Source of the DNA: Bacillus sp. (in: firmicutes)
GTDB lineage: Bacteria; Bacillota; Bacilli; Bacillales; JACDOC01
Direction of reading: 5' to 3'
Length of the DNA stretch: 64,000 nt
NCBI GenBank assembly: GCA_017656295.1
Contig: JACDOC010000006.1
Coordinates: forward strand, 62,001 to 126,000
How positions within the stretch are numbered: the stretch's first letter is position 1; each line of letters starts with the position of its first letter. Shown piece by piece: positions 8,811-16,304 of this stretch. The translations under genes were made by a program, and so were the position numbers. The notes below the pieces were generated by a model. It was not told the origin of the DNA and did no database searches. It worked only from the letters and a program-made list of their open reading frames with translations.

Positions 8811-8948
8811 AAAGGAGCTGTCCGAAAAGTAGTATTTAATCCCGAAATCTAAAAAAAGCAAACCCAAAGAATGCTGTAAAATCAACATTCTTTGGGTTTT
8901 AATTTTGGCGGAATTTCAACTAAAATGGACTTTTTAGACAGCCCCTTT
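8811..8948. mobile_element. MITE-like element with 20-bp terminal inverted repeats
   Basis: The ends AAAGGAGCTGTCCGAAAAGT (8811) and the reverse complement of ACTTTTTAGACAGCCCCTTT (8929) agree at 17 of 20 positions. GGGCTGTC-type ends are common among Bacillaceae DDE insertion sequences such as IS1182. The 138-bp interior has no gene but holds a perfect 14-bp stem (8860-8899). The element ends one base before the ysdB stop codon. No clear target duplication is visible. Confidence 0.7.
8860..8899. terminator. Bidirectional hairpin inside the MITE
   Basis: AAACCCAAAGAATG and CATTCTTTGGGTTT pair perfectly over 14 bp. T- and A-rich flanks on either side would suit termination of both the VTT gene and the convergent ysdB. 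Confidence 0.6.
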
Positions 8949-8949
8949 G

Positions 8950-9348
8950 TTATGACCGATGTTTTTGGAGGAGCTCTTTCACAGGGCTTTTCCAATCTAT
9001 TTTTGCATTCGGATACGCCCGTTGAATTTCTCTTTCAAGAAATACAAAATCCTCATAGGTCAATCCTTTTAAGTCGTCCACTTTTTTCGGAAAAACAAAG
9101 ATGGAAACGACGTCAAAGGCGTGTTCAGTTGTTCCTAAATACTTTTCCCCTTCAAATAACGCCCCTTTATAAGTGATGTGAAAATTTTTCCGAACATTAT
9201 TTGGGTCATCGTAAAAATAAAACTTCTTTTGTTCGTAAGCTAGCTCTAATTTTCGCATCGGATGGGTAATAAATTTGATGCCACGGTACAAAAGATAAAG
9301 GATTGCTATAAAAAGTAGGAAAGGTAATAATCGAAGGAATAGTGCCAT
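8950..9348 (-). CDS. ysdB: Sigma-W pathway protein YsdB
   Basis: The 132-aa protein has one N-terminal membrane segment (residues 2-24, LFLRLLPFLLFIAILYLLYR) and a cytoplasmic domain, like B. subtilis YsdB (about 130 aa). YsdB is reported to influence the sigma-W envelope stress response; the mechanism is not clear. The ATG has GGAGG upstream. The gene is convergent with the VTT gene and its stop codon touches the right end of a MITE, so the last residues could have been altered by that insertion. Confidence 0.82.
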   Translation of the reverse strand: MALFLRLLPFLLFIAILYLLYRGIKFITHPMRKLELAYEQKKFYFYDDPNNVRKNFHITYKGALFEGEKYLGTTEHAFDVVSIFVFPKKVDDLKGLTYEDFVFLEREIQRAYPNAKIDWKSPVKELLQKHRS

Positions 9349-9427
9349 GTTAAAAACCTCCGAAAAAGTGCATGGTCCTTAGTTTTTATTTACTTTACGA
9401 ATCAAATCAAAAAAAGTTTCATTCATT

Positions 9428-9436
9428 TGCTATAAT
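9428..9436 (+). promoter_or_regulatory. Extended -10 promoter of the dUTPase gene
   Basis: TGCTATAAT is a perfect extended -10 element; no good -35 is visible 17 bases upstream. Confidence 0.5.
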
Positions 9437-9460
9437 TTTTTTTGAAGGAGGAGACAATGA

Positions 9461-9952
9461 ATGAATGTTTCGGAATTATTTACAATGCAACAAGAACTTG
9501 ACCGCTATATAGAAGAAGGTCATCAACTGGTAGAAAAAGACTTGTTTGATCAAAAAGTGTTAGCTCTACTTGTTGAAGTAAGTGAATTAGCGAATGAAAC
9601 TAGATGTTTTAAATTTTGGAGTACAAAAGGCCCGTCTCCACAAGAGGTCATTTTAGAAGAATATGTGGATGGACTTCATTTTATATTGTCTTTAGGTATA
9701 GAAGTTGGTTTTCATCGTACGATGAAGGATGTCCCATCTTTTAAAGAAGCAGTGGAACCGGTGGAACAATTCCTTCGAGTATATGAGGCAATCCATCAAT
9801 TCCGAAAAGAAAAGTGTTTGTCGGTATACGAGCATTTGTTAAGCGAATACTTGGCTCTAGGAAAAATCTATGGATTTACACCGGAAGGAATTTATAAGGC
9901 TTATGTGGCAAAAAATAAAGTAAATTTTCAACGCCAACAACAAGGGTATTAA
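9461..9952 (+). CDS. Dimeric all-alpha dUTP diphosphatase (MazG-like superfamily)
   Basis: Dimeric dUTPases hydrolyse dUTP to dUMP, keeping uracil out of DNA and feeding dTMP synthesis. The 163-aa helical protein has the metal-binding pattern of this all-alpha NTP pyrophosphatase family: EVSELANE (residues 39-46) with the later EEYVDGLHF (66-74). Similar genes lie next to the M42 peptidase gene in Geobacillus relatives. The ATG at 9461 has AGGAGGA nine bases upstream; an overlapping ATG at 9457 is out of frame. Confidence 0.85.
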   Translation: MNVSELFTMQQELDRYIEEGHQLVEKDLFDQKVLALLVEVSELANETRCFKFWSTKGPSPQEVILEEYVDGLHFILSLGIEVGFHRTMKDVPSFKEAVEPVEQFLRVYEAIHQFRKEKCLSVYEHLLSEYLALGKIYGFTPEGIYKAYVAKNKVNFQRQQQGY

Positions 9953-9954
9953 AA

Positions 9955-9983
9955 TTGTGAATTTTCACCTGATTTTGTATAAT
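9955..9983 (+). promoter_or_regulatory. SigA promoter of ysdC
   Basis: TTGTGA (9955-9960) and TATAAT (9978-9983) with a 17-base spacer, 31 bases before the ysdC ATG. Confidence 0.65.
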
Positions 9984-10014
9984 GAGACTGCAGAATAATT
10001 AGGGAGGCTAAATA

Positions 10015-11100
10015 ATGGTGAAATTAGATGAGACGTTAATGATGCTCAAAGACTTAACCGATGCAAAAGGGATTCCGGGTAATGAAAAAGAAGTCAGAGA
10101 TGTGATGAAAAAGTACATAGAGCCATTTGCCGATGAAGTTACAACGGATGGTTTAGGAAGCTTAATTGCTAAGAAAGTTGGTGATGAAAACGGACCGAAA
10201 ATTATGGTGGCAGGCCACTTAGACGAAGTTGGTTTTATGGTTACGCATATCGATGACAAAGGTTTTTTACGATTTCAACCAGTAGGTGGTTGGTGGTCAC
10301 AAGTCATGCTTGCCCAACGCGTGACGATTGTGACGAAAAAGGGTGACGTTACTGGTGTCATCGGTTCAAAACCACCTCACATTCTTCCGCCTGAAGCACG
10401 CAAAAAGCCGGTTGAAATTAAAGATATGTTCATCGATATCGGAGCTTCTAGCCGCGAAGAAGCGATGGAATGGGGCGTTCGACCGGGGGATATGGTTGTT
10501 CCGTACTTTGAATTTACGGTCATGAACAATGAGAAAATGCTGTTAGCCAAAGCATGGGATAACCGCATCGGTTGTGCCATTGCGATTGATGTGTTGAAAA
10601 ACTTAAAAGACGAAAAACATCCGAATATCGTTTACGGTGTCGGTACCGCTCAGGAAGAAGTCGGACTTCGTGGTGCCAAAACATCTGCACACATGATTGA
10701 ACCAGACATAGCGTTTGGTGTAGATGTCGGTATTGCAGGAGATACGCCTGGCGTAACAGAAAAAGAAGCATTAGGAAAAATGGGGAAAGGTCCGCAAATT
10801 ATTTTATATGATGCGTCGATGGTCTCTCATAAAGGGTTACGCGACTTTGTCACAAGCGTTGCCGATGAATTAAACATTCCGTATCAATTCGATTCGCTTC
10901 CTGGGGGCGGAACGGACTCTGGAGCTATTCATCTAACAGCCAACGGTGTACCTGCGCTTTCTATCACAATTGCGACCCGTTACATCCATTCCCATGCAGC
11001 GATGTTACACCGTGACGATTACGAAAACACAGTAAAACTAATTACCGAAGTGATCAAACGTTTAGATGCGGATAAAGTCAAGGAGATTACGTTTGACTAA
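10015..11100 (+). CDS. ysdC: M42 family glutamyl/deblocking aminopeptidase
   Basis: A cytoplasmic di-metal aminopeptidase that removes N-terminal residues from peptides. The M42 ligand pattern is complete: GHLDEVGF (H69 region), KAWDNRIG (metal-bridging Asp), [10 protein letters not shown] (catalytic Glu pair), GVDVG (Asp) and a late His in HSHAAMLH. The 361-aa length is typical. The ATG follows GGGAGG. Large M42 enzymes form dodecameric TET assemblies; nothing here tests that. The gene ends just before a zone of insertion-element debris. Confidence 0.93.
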   Translation: MVKLDETLMMLKDLTDAKGIPGNEKEVRDVMKKYIEPFADEVTTDGLGSLIAKKVGDENGPKIMVAGHLDEVGFMVTHIDDKGFLRFQPVGGWWSQVMLAQRVTIVTKKGDVTGVIGSKPPHILPPEARKKPVEIKDMFIDIGASSREEAMEWGVRPGDMVVPYFEFTVMNNEKMLLAKAWDNRIGCAIAIDVLKNLKDEKHPNIVYGVGTAQEEVGLRGAKTSAHMIEPDIAFGVDVGIAGDTPGVTEKEALGKMGKGPQIILYDASMVSHKGLRDFVTSVADELNIPYQFDSLPGGGTDSGAIHLTANGVPALSITIATRYIHSHAAMLHRDDYENTVKLITEVIKRLDADKVKEITFD

Positions 11101-11266
11101 TCTAAAAAGGCGGTGTAGAAACTAGTGGGGTTACTTGAGTAAAGAGGAAAAGTAAATATTAGGTCATTAGGAATTAAACTAACAATCAAATAATAATGCA
11201 AACAGCTATAGAAAAACGCTCGGAATGTGGATTTACCCCTGTCAAGTAGACAGTAGAAAAAAGCAT

Positions 11267-11372
11267 CCTCTTCAGCTTTGGCAATGGTAGTTGGTATGCC
11301 TGGAGCTTGTCAAGGAAAGCACTTGACAAAGCTTCAGGCAACCAACTAAGTAGTCTGTAAGCTGAAGAAGGA
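11267..11372. repeat. Long nested hairpin in the IS3 tail
   Basis: Three nested inverted pairs span about 105 bases: CCTCTTCAGCTT with AAGCTGAAGAAGG, AGTTGGT with ACCAACT, and GCCTGGAGCTTGTCAAG with CTTGACAAAGCTTCAGGC. The frame of 72 codons crossing it (11186-11404, minus) is an artefact of the palindrome. Confidence 0.7.
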
Positions 11373-11396
11373 GTCAATCTAATCATTATTGATTTC

Positions 11397-12215
11397 TTAG
11401 GCAACTTTAGCTCGATACGTTACTGGGCTAAGGTTGCCTAATTTTTTTTGAATTCTTTTATGATTATAATAGTAAATATATTTATCTACTGCTTAAATGA
11501 CTTCCTCTGGGTTCTCGAATTTATTTAAATACATACACTCTGTCTTAAAATGGCTATAAAAGTTTTCTACACACGCATTGTCTAAACAATTGGCTTTTCT
11601 GGACATACTTTGAGTAATACCATTTAGTTTAAGGGCTTCGTGGTATTCGCGAGATGTATACTGATAACCCTGATCACTGTGTAGAATGGTTTTATCAGTC
11701 ACATCTCTTTTTTTGTTTGCCTTTTTTAATGTTTCCATCACAAGTTCTAAATCATTTTTGTAACTGATTTTGTAAGCCACGATTTCTTTATTCCATAAAT
11801 CACAGATGACGGATAGATATAAACGTTGATTGTTAAACATTAAATAGGTCACATCGGTAACCCAATTTTCATTTGGTTTTTCAGCAGTAAAGTTCCGGTT
11901 TAATACATTTGACACTACGATTCTTTCACTACCTTTACGATACTTCTGTTTTTTCTTGCGGATTTTTGCCTGTAGCTTCATTCCATTCATTAAACGGTAG
12001 ATTCGTTTATGGTTAACCTTTATTTCATAATCCTCCCTAATGGTAGCTGTAATCCTTGGACATCCGTAAGTACCATTTGATTCTTTATAAACTTCAATTA
12101 TATAATTTTTTATTACTTCGTCTTCCTGTTGCTTTGGAGTAATCGTATCTTTTCGTTTTAACCATTTATAATAACCACTTCTAGAGACTTCAGCCAATTC
12201 ACATAGTAAGATCAC
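11397..12215 (-). pseudogene. IS3-family transposase OrfB, disrupted
   Basis: OrfB of IS3 elements is the DDE integrase-like half of the transposase. The frame begins at a GTG (residues MILLCELAEVSRSGYYKWL) and contains the rve core: NWVTDVTYL, LHSDQGYQYTS, and SMSRKANCLDNACVENFYSHFKTE with the catalytic Glu. Translation halts after PEEVI at 11493, where a TAA probably replaces CAA. The same frame continues as AVDKYIYYYNHKRIQKK to LSPVTYRAKVA and a stop at 11397. Together with the missing orfA this makes the copy non-functional. Confidence 0.85.
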
Positions 12216-12318
12216 TGGATATATGGTACTTAACTCATAAAGGAAAATGGAAAGTTTTTGTTAAAACAATTATATATTATGTGAAGGATTGTACTTAAAC
12301 TAACAATGTGAAACCTTA

Positions 12319-12346
12319 TTGTTATATAAACGTAATCAATTATAGA
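12319..12346 (+). promoter_or_regulatory. Possible promoter of the zinc-ribbon gene
   Basis: TTGTTA (12319-12324), 16 bases, TATAGA (12341-12346). A modest match, placed 32 bases before the start codon. Confidence 0.35.
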
Positions 12347-12377
12347 CGAATACTTTTACAAAGAAAGGTCGATAACG

Positions 12378-12668
12378 ATGCCGCAAAAAGTTAGAGACAT
12401 AATGAAATATAGAAAAATTTCCTTAATGTGTTTATTTGCTTCTTTGTTTATTAGTACATTAAATCTTTATCTGTTCAAAACTAAGTTTTTAACTATTCTA
12501 GGCTTTTTACTAATGTTCATTTTTTTTATCATGTCTTTTATCTTATGGAGATGCCCAAAATGCAAAAAGAGACTGCCATTGCGATTTAATAAAGACACTG
12601 ATGTTAATGATATATACCGTTGTCCTTATTGTCATACGAAGTTTTTAGATGGCTACATTATTGATTAA
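12378..12668 (+). CDS. Small membrane protein with C-terminal zinc ribbon
   Basis: I do not recognise this 96-aa protein by name. It has two hydrophobic segments (about residues 14-32 and 36-56) followed by CPKC (residues 59-62) and CPYC (85-88), an arrangement that would bind one zinc on the cytoplasmic side. The ATG has AGAAAGG about nine bases upstream, so it is probably translated. It lies between the IS3 and IS256 remnants. Its AT-rich codon use differs from the core genes, suggesting cargo or a stranded native gene. Function unknown. Confidence 0.6.
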   Translation: MPQKVRDIMKYRKISLMCLFASLFISTLNLYLFKTKFLTILGFLLMFIFFIMSFILWRCPKCKKRLPLRFNKDTDVNDIYRCPYCHTKFLDGYIID

Positions 12669-12840
12669 TTAGAACTTTTACTTTTGGTAGAACTTTGTCT
12701 TTCACAATTCCCGCCAACAATTCGTTTTGCTCGTAAAGTATTGCAACTCTTAGTTACCCATGCCTCGTTTTATTTCACCACAGATGAATGAATGTTAATT
12801 CGTACTTCCATAGAAATCAAACAAGACCGGTATAGAGCCT

Positions 12841-13306
12841 AGTTTTGCTCGATGTACAACGATGTGTCGTGCACAAAGTCAGAAATACATTAAATAAAGT
12901 CAGAAAGAAAGACCAAATAGAAGTGGCAGAAGATTTAAAGCTCATTTATCGTGCCACGACAAAAGAAGCAGCGATACAAGCATTTCATGAATTCGAGAAA
13001 AAGTGGTCCAAAAAATACGCAAGAGAAGTACAATCATGGGAAAAAGATTTAGACGTTTTACTCACGTTTATGAAATATCCACTAAGCATACGAAGTGTCA
13101 TATACACGACAAACGCGATCGAAAGAACCATTAAAGACATACGTAAACGACTAAAGACGATGAACAGTCTTTCAAGTATAGAAGCTGCGGAGAAAATCAC
13201 GTACTTGACCATTCAAGACTATAACGAAAAATGGTCGAATAGAAAATTACGAGGTTTTTCAAACGCCTATCAAGCCCTACAAGAAATGTTCGAAGAAAGA
13301 TACTAA
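12841..13306 (+). pseudogene. IS256-family transposase, C-terminal fragment
   Basis: About 153 codons match the end of IS256/MULE transposases: DVQRCVVHKVRNTL, then YTTNAIERTIKDIRKRLK with the catalytic-domain C-terminal Glu region, and the QEMFEERY terminus. Full-length relatives are near 390-400 aa, so more than half is missing. The sequence starts abruptly near 12841 with no IS end. The TTG at 12845 is only where the open frame begins. Not functional as it stands. Confidence 0.85.
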
Positions 13307-13343
13307 AATTTGTAAGTATGTAAGGATATATGAAAGGACGTGC

Positions 13344-13387
13344 GTTTCCCACTAGGAGACTGAATATTCAGTCTTCTAGTGGGAAAC
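13344..13387. repeat. 44-nt near-perfect palindrome
   Basis: The arms GTTTCCCACTAG and CTAGTGGGAAAC enclose AGACTGAATATTCAGTCT. The two halves are exact complements except for one G-T pair, and there is no loop. No T run follows, so it is not a standard terminator. Confidence 0.85.
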
Positions 13388-13442
13388 AGATAAATGAATT
13401 TATTATCAAATAAAGCATAATCTGAGGATACTCTATAGAACC

Positions 13443-13599
13443 TTACACAAAATTCTTGAACGGTACCATTATTTCTCCCCCACTATACGTTGCTGAGATT
13501 ATATTTCCTTGTTGTTTATTCAAAAAAAGTTTTTGATGAAACTTCTCCGTTAGCTGTATTTTCAATTAAAACAAACTTACGACCGTTATAATTGATCAC
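13443..13599 (-). pseudogene. Remnant of a small 'N-acetylglutamate synthase'-like protein
   Basis: From a GTG at 13599 the minus strand reads MINYNGRKFVLIENTANGEVSSKTFFE and then a stop. Shifting one base continues as KQQGNIISATYSGGEI and stops at 13443. In intact Bacillus homologues, as I recall them, these two pieces are contiguous, and the protein is roughly 110 aa (it carries an 'n-acetylglutamate synthase' label of doubtful accuracy). So there is a one-base deletion, and the second half is gone. The surrounding 13388-13850 shows no other gene. Confidence 0.55.
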
Positions 13600-13754
13600 A
13601 AATAACCCTCTTTCATTCTGAATTTTGAGTTATTTTACCACATGTTTTATCCTTTTTCAGCTATCAAATTTATTATCTTATGGTCAACTAATCTGCATTT
13701 TTGTTGAGGAAGAAATTTAACTAACTTAAACACGATTATCGTTGATTTAACAAC

Positions 13755-13795
13755 AAAAAAAGCAAACCAAATCGTATGCGAATTGGTCTGCTTAA
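13755..13795 (-). terminator. Terminator downstream of sspI
   Basis: On the minus strand AGCAGACCAATTCG pairs imperfectly with CGATTTGGTTTGCT and is followed by TTTTTTT. It lies 65 bases beyond the sspI stop. Confidence 0.7.
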
Positions 13796-13859
13796 TACAG
13801 TGTTATTTCGTATATTTACCCTATAAGTAAATCGGTGTAGAAACCAACTTCCTTTGATC

Positions 13860-14069
13860 CTATTGTTTTACCGCTTGTTCAAGCGTAGAAAGCATCATGT
13901 CTTTTTGCTGTTCCGTTGAATGGTTCCAGAGCGCTTCAAATAGAACTCCTAAACCCGGAAGCGTTTTTTCTTCCCCTTGCTGAATGGCATCCTCAATTGT
14001 GTCTTCTAGTTGTTCTTTTGTGTTGTTGGCTACATTTTGCATAATCGCATGCCGTAAATTTAAATCCAT
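13860..14069 (-). CDS. sspI: Small acid-soluble spore protein SspI
   Basis: The 69-aa protein begins [13 protein letters not shown] and has [17 protein letters not shown] in the middle, matching SspI (71 aa in B. subtilis). SspI is a minor spore-core protein made in the forespore. It is not an alpha/beta SASP; its exact role is unknown. GAGGTGA precedes the ATG. The gene is divergent from ysgA, as in B. subtilis. Because the core is spore-specific, it marks the organism as a sporeformer. Confidence 0.93.
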   Translation of the reverse strand: MDLNLRHAIMQNVANNTKEQLEDTIEDAIQQGEEKTLPGLGVLFEALWNHSTEQQKDMMLSTLEQAVKQ

Positions 14070-14167
14070 CTTAATTTCACCTCGCTATTATGTATTTCAC
14101 ATTTATTTTTTGCTAGTATTTCGTTTATTATGTATAAAGAAACGTTCAAAGCAAAGGAGAATTCGAC

Positions 14168-14923
14168 TTGAAACGAATTGCATCAGTCAAAAACCCACAA
14201 GTGAAACAGTGGAAAAAGTTATTAACAAAAAAAGAGCGGGAAAAAACAGGCTGGTTTCTTATCGAAGGATTTCATTTAGTTGAAGAAGCATTAAATAGTG
14301 ATATCCACATTGTGGAAATAATTGTAGAAGAGAATAAACAACTTCCGCCAAATTGGAATGTAGCGGACATTCCTATGACATTTGTAACCGAAGAAATTAT
14401 GATAGCGATTAGCGATACGGAAACGCCACAAGGCATCGCGGCTGTTTGCCAACAATTCACAGAAAAAACGATCGACTGGGAAAATGCGAATGTCCTGTTA
14501 ATTGACGCAGTACAAGACCCAGGAAATATAGGGACGATGATTCGGACAGCGGATGCAGCGGGGATCGATGCCGTTATCCTTGGAGAAGGGTGTGTTGATT
14601 TATATAATCCAAAAGTGATTCGTTCTACTCAAGGGTCGATATTTCATTTGCCGATTTTCAAAGGGAACTTATATGAGTGGATTGAAACGTTAAAAGAACA
14701 TCATGTGCACATATACGGTACGTCGCTAGAGAACGGTGAAAATTACAAACTAGTGGAACCGAAACATCCATTTGCTCTTCTTGTCGGAAATGAAGGAAGT
14801 GGAGTGAGTAAAGATTTACTACAATTAACGTCAAAAAACTTGTACATTCCGATTTACGGAAAAGCGGAATCATTAAATGTGGCTATAGCGACAGGAATTT
14901 TACTTTATTATTTACGTGGATAA
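14168..14923 (+). CDS. ysgA: TrmH/SpoU family RNA 2'-O-methyltransferase
   Basis: A SPOUT-class methyltransferase using S-adenosylmethionine. It has an N-terminal substrate-binding domain (residues 1-95) and a knotted catalytic domain containing the SpoU motifs DAVQDPGNIGTMIRTADAAG, VIRSTQGSIFHLP, LLVGNEGSGVS and PIYGKAESLNVAIATGI. The 251-aa length is normal. The TTG start follows AAAGGAG. Position upstream of pheST is conserved in Bacillus. The exact rRNA or tRNA target of YsgA is not settled. Confidence 0.92.
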   Translation: MKRIASVKNPQVKQWKKLLTKKEREKTGWFLIEGFHLVEEALNSDIHIVEIIVEENKQLPPNWNVADIPMTFVTEEIMIAISDTETPQGIAAVCQQFTEKTIDWENANVLLIDAVQDPGNIGTMIRTADAAGIDAVILGEGCVDLYNPKVIRSTQGSIFHLPIFKGNLYEWIETLKEHHVHIYGTSLENGENYKLVEPKHPFALLVGNEGSGVSKDLLQLTSKNLYIPIYGKAESLNVAIATGILLYYLRG

Positions 14924-14926
14924 AGG

Positions 14927-14955
14927 TTGCATCGGATGAACGGTTTCCCTATAAT
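14927..14955 (+). promoter_or_regulatory. SigA promoter of the pheST T-box leader
   Basis: TTGCAT (14927-14932), 17 bases, TATAAT (14950-14955). Confidence 0.75.
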
Positions 14956-14961
14956 ATAAAA

Positions 14962-15235
14962 ATAGTTAAATAAGGAAAACAACGATGATAGAGAAGAGTA
15001 GCTTGCCATTCGCCATCCAGGGAGAAAACGCCGTAGACTGGGAGCGTTTTTATGGTAGAAGCAAGTGAATTCACCTCTGGAGTTGACACTTGGACCATTC
15101 TAGTCAGAGCTAGAATGTAAAGGTGTTCCGGATACGTCCGTTATCTCAATGAAGTGAACAGCGTTTTTCGCTGTTAACAAGGGTGGTACCGCGATTTCAC
15201 TCGTCCCTTACGCAGGGGCGAGTTTTTTATTTTTA
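14962..15235 (+). ncRNA. T-box riboswitch controlling pheST
   Basis: The T-box AAGGGTGGTACCGCG is at 15179-15193. The specifier TTC (phenylalanine) is visible in GTGAATTCACCTCTGG near 15066, inside the stem I internal loop. A terminator with arms ACTCGTCCC and GGGGCGAGT plus T run ends the leader. The roughly 290-base gap before pheS is filled by this element. Confidence 0.92.
15199..15235 (+). terminator. T-box terminator before pheS
   Basis: ACTCGTCCCTTACGCAGGGGCGAGT folds into a stem followed by a T run. Confidence 0.88.
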
Positions 15236-15253
15236 ATAAAGGAGGAAATGTCG

Positions 15254-16288
15254 ATGAAAGAACGTTTACAAGAGCTACAACAAGAAGCGCTTGAAAAGAT
15301 CAAGCAAGCAAGTGATTTAAAGGCGCTTAACGATGTTCGTGTTGCTTACCTTGGTAAAAAAGGCCCGATTACGGAAGTACTTCGCGGCATGGGAAAATTA
15401 TCACCAGAAGAACGCCCAATCATGGGAGCACTTGTGAATGAAGTCCGGCAGACGATTCAATCCGCATTAGAAGAAAGACAAGTGAAACTAGAACAAGAAG
15501 AAATCGAGAAAAAATTAGCCTCTGAAGCCATTGATGTAACGCTTCCGGGTCGCCCTGTTCGAGTAGGAAATCATCATCCGCTTACGAGAGTCATTGAAGA
15601 AATTGAAGACTTATTTATTGGCATGGGGTATACCATTGCAGAAGGTCCAGAAGTGGAAAAAGACTACTACAACTTCGAAGCTTTAAACTTACCAAAAGGA
15701 CATCCAGCCCGCGATATGCAAGATTCTTTCTATATTACGGGTGAAATTTTACTTCGCACGCATACATCACCGGTACAAGCGCGAACGATGGAAAAGCATG
15801 AAGGTCGTGGCCCGGTAAAAATCATTTGTCCGGGAAAAGTGTATCGTCGCGATAACGATGACGCTACCCACTCTCATCAATTTACCCAAATTGAAGGACT
15901 TGTGGTTGATGAAAACATTCGTATGAGCGACTTAAAAGGAACCCTTCAAGCGTTTGCGAAGAAAATGTTCGGGGAAGATCGTGAAATTCGCTTCCGCCCA
16001 AGCTTCTTCCCATTTACTGAACCATCTGTAGAAGTGGACGTATCCTGTTTTAACTGCGGTGGTCATGGCTGTAACGTATGTAAAGGAACCGGATGGATTG
16101 AAATTTTAGGTGCTGGTATGGTTCATCCGAACGTGTTAGAAATGGCCGGGTTTGATTCGAAAAAATATACTGGATTTGCGTTCGGTATGGGACCTGAGCG
16201 AATCGCTATGTTGAAATACGGCATTGATGATATTCGTCATTTCTATCAAAATGACATTCGTTTCTTACAACAATTTAATCGCGCGTAA
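15254..16288 (+). CDS. pheS: Phenylalanyl-tRNA synthetase alpha subunit
   Basis: The catalytic class II subunit of the alpha2-beta2 enzyme. The N-terminal coiled coil (residues 1-85) contacts tRNA. Class II motifs follow, with [30 protein letters not shown] and the terminal [34 protein letters not shown] cysteine cluster is present, as in Bacillus. I use the second ATG (15254, 344 aa) because GGAGG lies eight bases before it. The first ATG (15248) is only two bases from that site. Confidence 0.97.
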   Translation: MKERLQELQQEALEKIKQASDLKALNDVRVAYLGKKGPITEVLRGMGKLSPEERPIMGALVNEVRQTIQSALEERQVKLEQEEIEKKLASEAIDVTLPGRPVRVGNHHPLTRVIEEIEDLFIGMGYTIAEGPEVEKDYYNFEALNLPKGHPARDMQDSFYITGEILLRTHTSPVQARTMEKHEGRGPVKIICPGKVYRRDNDDATHSHQFTQIEGLVVDENIRMSDLKGTLQAFAKKMFGEDREIRFRPSFFPFTEPSVEVDVSCFNCGGHGCNVCKGTGWIEILGAGMVHPNVLEMAGFDSKKYTGFAFGMGPERIAMLKYGIDDIRHFYQNDIRFLQQFNRA

Positions 16289-16304
16289 AGGGAGGGAATA
16301 TTAC

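Larger units (their letters stand above)
11228..12255 (-). mobile_element. Truncated IS3-family (IS150-like) element
   Basis: The element contains a decayed orfB transposase and a structured non-coding 3' segment. It ends at a terminal-repeat-like TGGATTTACCCCTGTCAAG at 11228. orfA and the left terminus are missing: recognisable sequence stops near 12255. In the tail, GCTTGTCAAG/CTTGACAAAGC, AGTTGGT/ACCAACT and TCTTCAGCTT/AAGCTGAAGA nest into one long imperfect hairpin (11267-11372). The 5' boundary is approximate. Confidence 0.75.

Noticed and set aside
8892-9176. Plus-strand frame of 94 codons over the MITE and ysdB
   Set aside because: It is antisense to ysdB and starts inside the MITE hairpin; codon use is poor.
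11186-11404. Minus-strand frame of 72 codons
   Set aside because: It is created by the nested palindrome in the IS3 tail and crosses the element's end.
11173-12307. Direct repeat TAAACTAACAAT on both sides of the IS3 remnant
   Set aside because: Twelve bases is far longer than an IS3 target duplication and AT-rich; probably chance.
12669-12740. Minus-strand stretch reading like VAILYEQNELLAGIVKDK
   Set aside because: Protein-like over about 25 residues, but there is no start, no ribosome binding site and no recognised family; too short to call a gene remnant.
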